Both the position numbers and the translations under genes were made by a program. The notes below the pieces were generated by a model. The model was not told the origin of the DNA. It was given only the letters and a program-made list of their open reading frames with translations, and searched no databases. Positions 16,191 to 24,811 of a DNA stretch of 64,000 nucleotides are shown here, one piece after another. The stretch comes from CAYQTE01 sp964420285 (lineage in GTDB: Bacteria; Planctomycetota; Phycisphaerae; Tepidisphaerales; Tepidisphaeraceae), in contig CAYQTE010000023.1 of the NCBI GenBank assembly GCA_964420285.1, positions 1 through 64,000 on the forward strand. The letters run 5' to 3'. Numbering within the stretch: the first letter of the stretch is position 1; every line of letters starts with the position of its first letter.

Positions 16191-17114
16191 ATGACGCGAT
16201 TCATCGTGGGGAGGCTGTTGCAGATTCCGCTGATCCTTGCGGTGATCTATCTCATCACGTTTCTACTGGCGTGGGTGGCGCCGGGTACGCCGTTCGGCAA
16301 CGATGAAAAACCCATGGACCCGCTGGTGAAGGCGGAATTGCTGACGCGGTTTCACGCGGACCATTGGTATGCGTTCCTGGGATATTATCCGCAGCGACTG
16401 CTGCTTCACGGCGATTTTGGCCCGACCATGTCCTATCAGGGCTGGTCGGTGAACGACGTCATGCGGGCGGCGCTGCCGGTGTCGATCTCGCTGGGGCTGC
16501 TTGGATTGACCATCGCGTTCATCGGCGGAAGCGCCATCGGGGTCCTGGCGGCGGTGCGGCGCGGCGGAGTGTTCGACTGGCTGAGCCTCGCGGCGGCGCT
16601 GGTGGGAATCAGCGTGCCGGGATTTGTGGCGGCGGGGGTGCTCATAGTTGTATTCAGCGACACGCTGCACTGGTTTCCCAGTGCGGGGTGGGGATCGCTG
16701 CGGCAGATGGTGTTGCCGGGCGTGGCGATATCGCTCCTGCCGCTGGCGTACATTGCACGGCTCACTCGGGCGGCGATGCTGGATGTGCTGGGCAGCGATT
16801 ACGTCCGCACCGCGCGGGCCAAGGGGCTGGGCGCCTATCACGTCATCTGGCGCCACGCGTTCCGCAATGCGCTGCTGCCCGTGTTCAGTTACCTCGGCCC
16901 GGCCGCCGCCGGGGCGATGACCGGGTCGTTCGTGGTGGAATATATCTTCAACATCCCCGGCCTGGGCCAGCATTTCGTGCGCGGCGTGCAGAACCGCGAT
17001 CAGACATTGATCCTGGGGACGGTGATGGTGTACTCGGCACTGCTGATGGGATTGAATCTGCTGGTGGATGTGGGATACGCGCTGGTGGACCCCCGTATCG
17101 ACGTGACGGCATGA
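16191..17114 (+). CDS. ABC transporter permease, oligopeptide/dipeptide type (OppB/DppB-like), pair 1
   Basis: 307 residues from the ATG at 16191. It forms one half of an inner-membrane channel for peptide import. Family features are the N-terminal RFIVGRLLQIPLILAVIYLI segment, a periplasmic loop, about six membrane spans, and the ATPase-contacting EAA loop with RTARAKGLG followed by HAFRNALLPVF, then PGLGQHFVRGVQNRD and a terminal DPRIDV. The stop overlaps the next start (ATGA at 17111-17114). It opens an uninterrupted plus-strand operon running to 24790. Confidence 0.85.
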   Translation: MTRFIVGRLLQIPLILAVIYLITFLLAWVAPGTPFGNDEKPMDPLVKAELLTRFHADHWYAFLGYYPQRLLLHGDFGPTMSYQGWSVNDVMRAALPVSISLGLLGLTIAFIGGSAIGVLAAVRRGGVFDWLSLAAALVGISVPGFVAAGVLIVVFSDTLHWFPSAGWGSLRQMVLPGVAISLLPLAYIARLTRAAMLDVLGSDYVRTARAKGLGAYHVIWRHAFRNALLPVFSYLGPAAAGAMTGSFVVEYIFNIPGLGQHFVRGVQNRDQTLILGTVMVYSALLMGLNLLVDVGYALVDPRIDVTA

Positions 17115-18082
17115 GCATGACAATTGTGGAAACAACGACCCTCGAAAGCCGGGCCGGGGTATGGAAGCGGGCTTTGCGCAGCGGCCGGGTTCTGACGGGA
17201 GGCGGCGTATTGGCGGTGATCGTGCTGGCGTGCGTGGGAAGTTTGCCGGCGACAACGGCGGCAACGACCAACAACGGCAAGGGCGGGGATTTCTATTTCG
17301 ACAACCAGCATTCGGAGCTGGCCGAAGCCCGGCCGCAAACCGCGCCAGCGTGGATGTGGTTTGGATCGACCAAGCTGGGGCAGAGCCTCCTGGGCCGATG
17401 CCTGCTGGGTGGGGCGCTGAGTCTGGCGGTGGGATTGACGGCCAGCGCGGTGGCGGTGGTGCTGGGCGTGACGGTCGGGGCCGTGTCGGGGTACATGGGC
17501 GGATGGGTTGATGGACTGCTCATGCGAACGGTGGATGTGCTGTATGGGCTGCCGTATATCCTGATGGTGATTCTGTTCAAACTGGGGCTGGAGCGGCCGT
17601 TGGGGTCGCTATTGCATGCGCCACGGCTGGCGAACGTGGTGGTGTTGTTTCTGGCGATCGGATTGGCGAGTTGGCTGACGATGGCGCGGGTGATTCGTGG
17701 GCAGGTGCTGAGTTTGCGGAGTCAGCCGTTCATGGAGGCGACGCGATCGATCGGGACGGGGCCGTGGCGCGTGTTCACGCGGCATTTGCTGCCGAATCTG
17801 ATCGGGCCGATCACGGTGTATGCGACCTTGACGGTTCCCGAAGCGATATTGCAGGAATCGCTCTTGAGTTTTCTGGGGGTGGGGATTCAGCCGCCTTTGC
17901 CGACATGGGGATCGCTGGCCAGCGAGGGATTGATCGCGGCTCTGAATCCGGTCGATTCGCGGTGGTGGCTGCTGGTATTTCCGTGTACCTTACTGGCGGT
18001 GACGCTGCTGGCATTAAATTTCGTTGGCGACGGGTTGCGGGATATTCTGGACCCGCGATCGCAGCGATCGGGGCGGTCGTGA
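17111..18082 (+). CDS. ABC transporter permease, oligopeptide/dipeptide type (OppC/DppC-like), pair 1
   Basis: 323 residues, start in the ATGA overlap. An N-terminal membrane span near VLTGGGVLAVIVLACVGSL is followed by a long extracytoplasmic loop (about residues 55-100) and five further spans. The EAA loop reads EATRSIGTG followed by HLLPNLIGPI. The family motif ESLLSFLGVGIQPPLPTWGS and the ending DGLRDILDPR are present. It pairs with the upstream OppB-like protein to form the heterodimeric channel. A hairpin 25 bases downstream separates this pair from the binding-protein gene. Confidence 0.85.
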   Translation: MSMTIVETTTLESRAGVWKRALRSGRVLTGGGVLAVIVLACVGSLPATTAATTNNGKGGDFYFDNQHSELAEARPQTAPAWMWFGSTKLGQSLLGRCLLGGALSLAVGLTASAVAVVLGVTVGAVSGYMGGWVDGLLMRTVDVLYGLPYILMVILFKLGLERPLGSLLHAPRLANVVVLFLAIGLASWLTMARVIRGQVLSLRSQPFMEATRSIGTGPWRVFTRHLLPNLIGPITVYATLTVPEAILQESLLSFLGVGIQPPLPTWGSLASEGLIAALNPVDSRWWLLVFPCTLLAVTLLALNFVGDGLRDILDPRSQRSGRS

Positions 18083-18106
18083 GAATCGGATAAGACAGCC
18101 GGGCCT

Positions 18107-18135
18107 GCGGGAATGATGGCCGGCGAAATTCCCGC
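18107..18135. promoter_or_regulatory. Intercistronic hairpin between permease pair 1 and the binding-protein gene
   Basis: Arms GCGGGAAT (18107-18114) and ATTCCCGC (18128-18135) are perfectly complementary around a 13-base loop. There is no T-tract, so it looks more like an mRNA-stability or read-through-tuning element than a terminator. Such stems are common where one cistron of a transporter operon must be made in excess. Confidence 0.5.
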
Positions 18136-18158
18136 GGCCGGCGCAGATGAGGTTGCCG

Positions 18159-20207
18159 ATGGAAAACCGATTTAGCGTGAAGGACATGATCCTGGCGAGC
18201 CTGCTGGGGTTGCTGATTGTGATCGTGGTGCTGGCGATGTTTCAGTTTGATCGCCAGTACCAGGCCGTGGTTCAGATCGAGTCGCAGGGCGCCGACCAAT
18301 TGAAGGTACTGGTGGATATCCAACGGGCGCTGGAGAACGGGACAGTATCGCCGCGTCAGAGCGGCGGCAATTCGACAACCGGGCCGGCGAATGCGGACGT
18401 CGATCCGTTCGCGGAACTGCGGAAACTTCGCGCCGAGGGGAAATACGACCAGGGGGACTGGCTGGTTCAGAACTTTGGCGCGCCGGTGGCGAAGATCACA
18501 CCCCTGCTGAGCACGGATGTGTACGCGGCCATCTTGCAGGCCCGCGTGATGGAAAGCCTGTATTTCATCGATCCGGTGACTCTGGATCGCGTGCCGCTTT
18601 TGGCGACGAGTTTCACGGAAAAGGACAACACGGCGGCGTGGCAGGCGTATGTGGACAAGCGGAAACTTGTGCCGCTGACGGAGGCGGAAATCGCGGCCGA
18701 GCCGGATTGTCCGCCGGCGGACAAGGGGGACGATCGCAAGGCGTACATTGCGTCGCGCATGAAGGAAGGTCGGCGTGACGACGATATCGGCGGAGAGGCG
18801 GATTGTCCGCCGGCGGAGACGATCGTCTTCAACATTCGCCACGGGGTGACATTTTCGGACGGGTCGCCATTCAGCGCCGACGATGTGGTGTTCACGTACG
18901 ATTTTATCATGAACCCGAAGATCGACGCGCCGCGCGATCGGGAAGCGATGCAGCGGATCAAGACGGTGCGCAAGATCGGCGACGATCAGGTCGAGTACAC
19001 ATTCAAGGCGCCGTTTTTCTTGAGCTTCGACGTCGCCAGCGGCGAGGGGATCATGTCCAAGGCGTTCTATGGGAAATTGACGCCCGATCAATTCAATACC
19101 AGCGTCGGGCTGTTGATCGGCACGGGGCCGTATCGGATGCCGGATCCGACGAGTTGGAAGCCGGGACCGGGCAAGATCGATCTGGTGCGCAATGAGCGTT
19201 ATTGGGGCCTGCCGACATCGTTCGATCGGATTTCCCACGATCAGATCCCGGAGGAATCGACCGAGATGGTGATGTTCGGCAACGGCGAACTGGACACGCT
19301 GGGCGTTGAGCCTGAAGAGTACCAGCAGGCGCTGAAGAAAAAGGACATCATGGCGAAAAGCAACAATTACGAATTCTATTCGCCGATTGGAGGATACGAC
19401 TACATCGCGTGGAACGAAATCAAGGCGGGCAAGCCGACGCTGTTTGCCGACAAGCGCGTGCGCCAGGCGATGACGTTGCTGACGGATCGCGAGGGGATGT
19501 GCAAATCCATCCTGCTGGGATACGCCAAGCCGGCGCGGGGGCCGTTCAACTCCCTGTCCAAGCAGGATGATCCGACGCTGGTTGACTGGACCTACGATCC
19601 GGATAAGGCCAAAGAGTTGTTGAAGGAGGCGGGATTCACGCAAACGAATTCCCGCGGCGTGCTGTCAAAAGCGGACGGGACGGAGTTGGCGTTCAAGTTG
19701 AGCTTTCCGAGCAAGGTCGAGACCATCGAACATATGATGGATTTCGTGAAGGACGACTACGCCAAGGCGGGGATCAATATGGAGCTTGATCCGGTGGACT
19801 GGACGATCATCGAGCAGAAGATGAAGAGCCGCGAATTCGATGCCGTCGGCCTGGGATGGTCGGTGGGAATCGAGGACGACATCTACCAGATGTTCGATTC
19901 CAGCCAGATCGAAGGGGACGCGGACAATTTCATGTCCTATTCCAACCCGGAACTGGACAAGGCGATTCGCGCCGCGCGACAGACGCTGGACGAAAAGAAG
20001 CGCATGGAGCTCTGGCACGAATGCGAGCACATCCTGCATGACGATCAGCCGTACACGTTCCTGACGGTCCCCGAGGCGCTGTCACTGATCGACAAGCGGA
20101 TTGAAAACGTAAAGACGGGCAAGACCGGATTGAATTACGTCGGTGACTGGGTGATGCCGATGCCCTGGTACGTGCCGGTGGGGCGGCAGAAGTACACCAC
20201 CAAGTAG
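18159..20207 (+). CDS. Membrane-anchored extracellular solute-binding protein, family 5 (OppA/DppA-like)
   Basis: 682 residues from the ATG at 18159 (TGAGG just upstream); an ATG at 18147 would add four residues. The protein captures peptides or similar ligands for the permeases. Unusually, the N-terminus is an uncleaved-looking membrane span (MILASLLGLLIVIVVLAMF) followed by a helical stalk (about residues 30-60) and a Ser/Asn-rich linker rather than a lipobox. Family-5 blocks follow: VMESLYFIDPVTL, FNIRHGVTFSDGSPFSADDV, YWGLPTSFDRI, DKRVRQAMTLLTDRE and GPFNS. An insert between the early blocks contains two copies of DCPPA encoded by a 19-base exact direct repeat. It lies between the two permease pairs. 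Confidence 0.85.
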   Translation: MENRFSVKDMILASLLGLLIVIVVLAMFQFDRQYQAVVQIESQGADQLKVLVDIQRALENGTVSPRQSGGNSTTGPANADVDPFAELRKLRAEGKYDQGDWLVQNFGAPVAKITPLLSTDVYAAILQARVMESLYFIDPVTLDRVPLLATSFTEKDNTAAWQAYVDKRKLVPLTEAEIAAEPDCPPADKGDDRKAYIASRMKEGRRDDDIGGEADCPPAETIVFNIRHGVTFSDGSPFSADDVVFTYDFIMNPKIDAPRDREAMQRIKTVRKIGDDQVEYTFKAPFFLSFDVASGEGIMSKAFYGKLTPDQFNTSVGLLIGTGPYRMPDPTSWKPGPGKIDLVRNERYWGLPTSFDRISHDQIPEESTEMVMFGNGELDTLGVEPEEYQQALKKKDIMAKSNNYEFYSPIGGYDYIAWNEIKAGKPTLFADKRVRQAMTLLTDREGMCKSILLGYAKPARGPFNSLSKQDDPTLVDWTYDPDKAKELLKEAGFTQTNSRGVLSKADGTELAFKLSFPSKVETIEHMMDFVKDDYAKAGINMELDPVDWTIIEQKMKSREFDAVGLGWSVGIEDDIYQMFDSSQIEGDADNFMSYSNPELDKAIRAARQTLDEKKRMELWHECEHILHDDQPYTFLTVPEALSLIDKRIENVKTGKTGLNYVGDWVMPMPWYVPVGRQKYTTK

Positions 20208-20234
20208 CCCCCGGCGAAGTCGCGGAGACGGTCT

Positions 20235-21335
20235 GTGCTCACGTATATCATTCGCCGCCTGCTGCTGATGTTCCCAACGCTGCTGGGAATGACCATCATT
20301 ACTTTTTCGGTGATGGCAATGTCGCCCGGCGGGCTGATGGCGATCGTCAACACGCGCACGGGCGCCGCCGATCCGCGCAGCCGCGCGGCCATGCGAGCCT
20401 TCTATGAACGGAAATACGGCCTGGATAAGCCGCTCCCCGTGCAGTACCTCATGTGGCTCAACGGCGTCTCGCCGGTGGGGATCAAGAATGCCGGCGCGGG
20501 TTGGCCGCTGAATTGGAGGGTCGGGTTCAAGCCGCCGGACCTGGGCGAAAGCATCATTGCGCACCAATCCGTGCTGGAGATGGTCGAGGAGAGCCTGCCG
20601 ATCACGTTGCTGCTGAACATCATCACGATACCGGTGATCATGGCGCTGTCGGTGTGGTCCGGGGTTCAGGCGGCGCGCAAGCGGGGCGGACTGGCGGATG
20701 TCGGGGGCGGCATGTTTCTGCTGGGCCTGTGGTCCGTGCCGCAGATATGGGCCGGCGTGATGCTTGTCGGATACCTGGGCAACAAGGAGTGGCTGCATTG
20801 GTTTCCCACCGCCGGCCTGCACGACGTGCAGGCCGATCAATTCAACTTCCTTCCCACATTGGGTTTTGCCGGCGGCGTGCATTTTGAGCGTGGTTGGCTG
20901 CTGGATACGGCCTGGCACCTCGTGTTGCCAATCATCTGCTTCTCGTATGCCGGATTCGCGTTTACCAGCAAACTGACGCGCGGGGCCATGCTGGAGAACA
21001 TCGCCGCCGACTACATCCGCACGGCCCGCGCCAAAGGTCTGCCCGAAGGGGTCGTTCTGTATCGGCATGTGCTGCGCAACGGCCTGTTGCCGCTGATTAC
21101 ATCCTGCGCGTCGCTATTACCGAGCCTGATCGGCGGGTCGATCATCGTCGAGAACATCTTCGCCTTGCCGGGAATGGGCCGACTGGGTGTGCAGGCGGCG
21201 CTTCAGAAGGATCCACAGATGGTGATGTCGCTGACGCTGGTGGCGTCAATACTGACGTTGATTTCCTTTCTGATAACGGACATCGCTTACGCGATGGCCG
21301 ATCCGCGCGTGAGTTTTGAGGCCAACCCGACATGA
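20235..21335 (+). CDS. ABC transporter permease, OppB/DppB-like, pair 2
   Basis: 366 residues from a GTG at 20235 with GGAG 7 bases upstream. The N-terminus YIIRRLLLMFPTLLGMTIIT and the sequence YGLDKPLPVQYLMWL are classical for OppB. Its extracytoplasmic loops are longer than in the pair-1 protein. The EAA loop has RTARAKGLP followed by HVLRNGLLPLITS, and the end reads AYAMADPRVSF. It overlaps the next gene by ATGA (21332-21335). It is clearly a paralogue of the 16191 gene but well diverged, so this is not a recent duplication. Confidence 0.85.
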   Translation: MLTYIIRRLLLMFPTLLGMTIITFSVMAMSPGGLMAIVNTRTGAADPRSRAAMRAFYERKYGLDKPLPVQYLMWLNGVSPVGIKNAGAGWPLNWRVGFKPPDLGESIIAHQSVLEMVEESLPITLLLNIITIPVIMALSVWSGVQAARKRGGLADVGGGMFLLGLWSVPQIWAGVMLVGYLGNKEWLHWFPTAGLHDVQADQFNFLPTLGFAGGVHFERGWLLDTAWHLVLPIICFSYAGFAFTSKLTRGAMLENIAADYIRTARAKGLPEGVVLYRHVLRNGLLPLITSCASLLPSLIGGSIIVENIFALPGMGRLGVQAALQKDPQMVMSLTLVASILTLISFLITDIAYAMADPRVSFEANPT

Positions 21336-22531
21336 CATCGCCCGCCGAGACATTGGAAATGTCCCAAGCCACCGACGCCGTCGGCGAGGGTGCGCCGAGA
21401 AACTATTGGCGGCAGGTGCTGCATGACACCGTGGCGCCGCGCGCGGCGCGCTTTGGAATCGGCTGGATTGCGATTGTCGCCGTGGCGGGTGTTTTCGCTC
21501 CGCTTCTGGCCAATACCATGCCGATTCTCGCGAAGATCGACGGGCGAATCTCCAGCCCGATGGCCAGGGCGCTGACGGTGCCCGATATCACACTCCTGGT
21601 GCTGGTCGGATGGTCGCTGGTACGGCTTGTGCGCCGCTGCGCGTTTGGCCGCTGGATGCTGGAGATGTTGATTCTCACCGCCGTGATGATTCCGCTGGCC
21701 ATTCTTTTTGCACATCCGCCCGATGTCGTCGACTGGCCGCATTACCGCAATCTGGACCGCCAGGGAGAAGTGCAATGGAAGGTGATGGCGCCCATTCCGT
21801 ATTCGCCCTACGATTTTCAGCGCGACATTCCCGACGCCGCCCTGCAGCCGCCCACCCGCCAGCATCTGCTCGGCACCGACGCGATCGGCGGTGACGTGTG
21901 CAGCCGCATGATCCACGCCTGCCGGGTCGATTTGTCGATCGGGTTGATCGCCACTGGAATTGCCGTCGTCATCGGCGTTGCTATCGGCGGGCTCATGGGC
22001 TATTTCGCCGGCTGGGTCGATCTGCTGGGCATGCGCCTGATTGAGATCTTCGAGTCGATTCCCACGCTCTTTCTGCTGGTCACGTTCGTCGCGTTCTTTC
22101 CGCCCAATCTCTATATGATCATGGCAATCATCGGGCTGACGACCTGGACTAGCGAAGCCCGCTTCATCCGGGCGGAGTTTCTACGCCTGCGCAAGCAGGA
22201 TTTCGTGCAGGCGGCAATCTCGCAGGGATTGCCGCTGACTTCGGTTCTCTTCCGCCACATGCTGCCCAACGGCATTTATCCGATCCTGATCACGTCGAGC
22301 TTCGGCATCGCATCGGCCATCCTGTCCGAGAGCACGCTCAGCTTCCTGGGCATCGGATTATCGCGCGACCCGAGCTGGGGCGCGCTGCTCGAACAGGCGC
22401 TGGGCGCCGGCGGAACCTTCGTGTGGTGGATCGCGCTCTTCCCCGGCCTGGCGATCTTCCTGACCGTTTTCGGGTACAACCTCGTCGGCGAGGCCATGCG
22501 CGATGCCCTCGACCCCAAACTTCGCACCTGA
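21332..22531 (+). CDS. ABC transporter permease, OppC/DppC-like, pair 2
   Basis: 399 residues, longer than typical OppC because of an N-terminal extension and an extra hydrophobic region (TLLVLVGWSLVRLV, MLILTAVMIPLAILF) before the canonical LGTDAIGGDVCSRMIHACRV. The EAA loop is QAAISQGLP followed by HMLPNGIYPILI. The motif ESTLSFLGIGLSRDPSWGAL and the ending EAMRDALDPKLRT are present. The extra N-terminal span is also seen in OppC proteins paired with large substrate-binding domains. It is co-translated with the upstream permease. Confidence 0.85.
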   Translation: MTSPAETLEMSQATDAVGEGAPRNYWRQVLHDTVAPRAARFGIGWIAIVAVAGVFAPLLANTMPILAKIDGRISSPMARALTVPDITLLVLVGWSLVRLVRRCAFGRWMLEMLILTAVMIPLAILFAHPPDVVDWPHYRNLDRQGEVQWKVMAPIPYSPYDFQRDIPDAALQPPTRQHLLGTDAIGGDVCSRMIHACRVDLSIGLIATGIAVVIGVAIGGLMGYFAGWVDLLGMRLIEIFESIPTLFLLVTFVAFFPPNLYMIMAIIGLTTWTSEARFIRAEFLRLRKQDFVQAAISQGLPLTSVLFRHMLPNGIYPILITSSFGIASAILSESTLSFLGIGLSRDPSWGALLEQALGAGGTFVWWIALFPGLAIFLTVFGYNLVGEAMRDALDPKLRT

Positions 22532-22538
22532 GATTCCC

Positions 22539-23684
22539 ATGCCCAAGCCGCTATTGGAATTGTCCGAACTGAGCATCGGTTTCACGACCGGCCACCGCTC
22601 GATCCGGCCGGTGCATGATGTGTGCCTCTCGATTTATCCGGGGCAGACGGTGGCGCTGGTGGGCGAGAGCGGCTGCGGGAAATCGGTGACGGCGCTGTCG
22701 ATCCTGCGGCTGATTCCGTCGCCGCCGGGCCATGTGCTGGGAGGGCGGGTGCTCTTTGAAGGGCGCGATCTGCTCGCTCTCAGCGAGCGTGAGATGCAGC
22801 AGGTGCGCGGCAAGGACATCGCCATGATCTTCCAGGAGCCGATGACTTCGCTCAATCCCGTGTTTACCATCGGCGAGCAGATTGTCGAGGCCGTCACGCT
22901 GCACCAGCACGTCGGCCGCAACGAGGCCTACGCCATCGCCGAGAAGAGCATGCGCGATGTCGGCATCGCCGATCCGCATCGTAGGCTGCTGGATTATCCG
23001 CACCAACTGTCCGGCGGCATGCGGCAGCGCGTGATGATCGCCATGGCGCTGTCGTGCCAGCCCAAGCTGCTGATCGCCGATGAGCCGACGACGGCGCTGG
23101 ACGTGACGATCCAGGCGCAGATTCTTGAATTGCTTCGCTCGCTGCAACAGGAGCGGGGCATGTCGATCCTGCTGATTACGCACGATCTGGGCGTGGTCGC
23201 GGAGAACGCGGACGTGGCGGCGGTCATGTACGCCAGCCGTATCGTCGAGCACGCCAACGTTGGTGAGCTGTTCGAGAATCCGCAGCATCCGTATACGCAA
23301 GGGCTTTTCCGGGCCGTGCCCAGGCTGGGCGTGAAGGCCTCGCGGCTGGTGGCGATTCCCGGCACGGTGCCGAATCCCGGCCGGTTCCCGCCGGGGTGCA
23401 AGTTCCACCCCCGTTGCGCCTTGGCGGCATCGCAGGCATCGGCGGCCGGGGCGGTGCAGGGCGTCGAGGTCGCCACCGATACGGGCACGGTTTGCGTTCC
23501 CAAACAATGCCATGCGACCGAACCCGATCTGCGCGAAACCTCGCGCGAGCATTGGGCGGCGTGCCATTACGTCGCCGGATACGCGAAGGCCACGGCGACG
23601 GTTCCCCGCTCGGCATCGCAGCGCGCGACCGAAGTCCCGTTGCCGGTTATTCCGATGGCCATGGGCGAGGGAGGTGCGCCATGA
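22539..23684 (+). CDS. Peptide ABC transporter ATP-binding protein (OppD/DppD-like)
   Basis: 381 residues from the ATG at 22539, 7 bases after the previous stop; an in-frame ATG at 22503 inside the upstream gene is less likely. It is a cytoplasmic ATPase driving peptide import. Walker A is GESGCGKS, the signature is LSGGMRQRVMIAMAL, and Walker B is LLIADEPTTALD with the H-loop in LLITHDLGV. The C-terminal oligopeptide-transporter domain contains the usual PPGCKFHPRC Cys pair, a proposed Fe-S or metal site in this family. It overlaps the next gene by ATGA. Confidence 0.9.
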   Translation: MPKPLLELSELSIGFTTGHRSIRPVHDVCLSIYPGQTVALVGESGCGKSVTALSILRLIPSPPGHVLGGRVLFEGRDLLALSEREMQQVRGKDIAMIFQEPMTSLNPVFTIGEQIVEAVTLHQHVGRNEAYAIAEKSMRDVGIADPHRRLLDYPHQLSGGMRQRVMIAMALSCQPKLLIADEPTTALDVTIQAQILELLRSLQQERGMSILLITHDLGVVAENADVAAVMYASRIVEHANVGELFENPQHPYTQGLFRAVPRLGVKASRLVAIPGTVPNPGRFPPGCKFHPRCALAASQASAAGAVQGVEVATDTGTVCVPKQCHATEPDLRETSREHWAACHYVAGYAKATATVPRSASQRATEVPLPVIPMAMGEGGAP

Positions 23685-24790
23685 CGACCCCCGTCGCCCC
23701 GATCGAATATCGTCAGCAGGCTGGGTTCCCGCCGCCGCCGGCCAAGGATGCGCCGCTGATCCGCGTCAGGGATCTGCACACATTCTTTCCCATCCGACGC
23801 GGGCTGCTGTCGCGAACCGTCGGATACGTCAAGGCCGTTAACGGCGTGAGCTTTGAGATCGCGGCCGGCAAGACGCTCGGCCTGGTCGGCGAATCCGGCT
23901 GCGGCAAGACGACCGTGGGTCGGACGATGCTGCGGCTTGTCCCGGCCACCAGCGGCAGCGTCGAATACAAGGGACTGGATTTCTTCGCCTTCAGCGGCAG
24001 TGAACTGCGACGCCTCCGCCGTCACATGCAGATCGTCTTCCAGGATCCGGTCGGCAGCCTCAATCCGCGCATGACGATCGGCAACATGCTCGCCGAGCCG
24101 CTGTTGGTTCACGGCATCGCCACCGGCCGCGAAAAGGACGACATGGTCGCCTCGCTGCTGTCGCGCGTCGGGCTCGATCCCTCGTACGCCTCGCGCTATC
24201 CGCACGAATTTTCCGGCGGCCAGCGGCAACGCATCGGTATCGCCCGCGCCCTGGCCCTTTCACCCGATTTCATCGTCTGCGACGAACCGGTCAGCGCCCT
24301 GGACGTCTCGATCCAGAGCCAGATCCTCAATCTCCTGGCCGACCTGCGCCAGGAACGCGGGATCGCATATCTCTTCATTGCCCACAACCTGGCGGTCGTC
24401 GAGCACGTGTCGGACGATGTGGCGGTGATGTATCTCGGCCGGATCGTCGAGAAGGCCAGCAGCCGCGAGTTGTATTCCAATCCCAAACATCCCTACACCA
24501 GCGCCCTTCTCAGCGCGATTCCGCTGCCCAGCGCCAAGCCGCGTCCCAGGCGCATCGTCCTGGCCGGTGAAGTCCCCAGTCCCGCCAACCCGCCGCCGGG
24601 CTGCCCGTTCCATCCGCGCTGCTCACTGACGCGACAGAAGGCCGCCGAAGCCGGCGCTGGCGACACCGTCCAGACCTATTCCGCCGGCGTGAGCCTTCGC
24701 GTGATGCGCCAATGCTGCACGGAAACTCCGCCGCTGGAACAAAAAACCGGCGAGCCCGGCCACGTCGCGGCGTGCTGGCTGGCGGAATAA
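23681..24790 (+). CDS. Peptide ABC transporter ATP-binding protein (OppF/DppF-like)
   Basis: 369 residues from the ATG at 23681, with GGGAGG upstream. It is the second ATPase of the heterodimer. It begins with the OppF-type block LHTFFPIRRGLLSR. Walker A is GESGCGKTT, the Q-loop is VFQDPVGSLNPRMT, the signature is FSGGQRQRIGIARAL, and Walker B is FIVCDEPVSALD. The C-terminal PPGCPFHPRC site and a further CC pair near the end are present. It is the last gene of the 16191-24790 operon. Confidence 0.9.
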   Translation: MTTPVAPIEYRQQAGFPPPPAKDAPLIRVRDLHTFFPIRRGLLSRTVGYVKAVNGVSFEIAAGKTLGLVGESGCGKTTVGRTMLRLVPATSGSVEYKGLDFFAFSGSELRRLRRHMQIVFQDPVGSLNPRMTIGNMLAEPLLVHGIATGREKDDMVASLLSRVGLDPSYASRYPHEFSGGQRQRIGIARALALSPDFIVCDEPVSALDVSIQSQILNLLADLRQERGIAYLFIAHNLAVVEHVSDDVAVMYLGRIVEKASSRELYSNPKHPYTSALLSAIPLPSAKPRPRRIVLAGEVPSPANPPPGCPFHPRCSLTRQKAAEAGAGDTVQTYSAGVSLRVMRQCCTETPPLEQKTGEPGHVAACWLAE

Positions 24791-24811
24791 GCGGCCAAGG
24801 AGATCGAGGGC

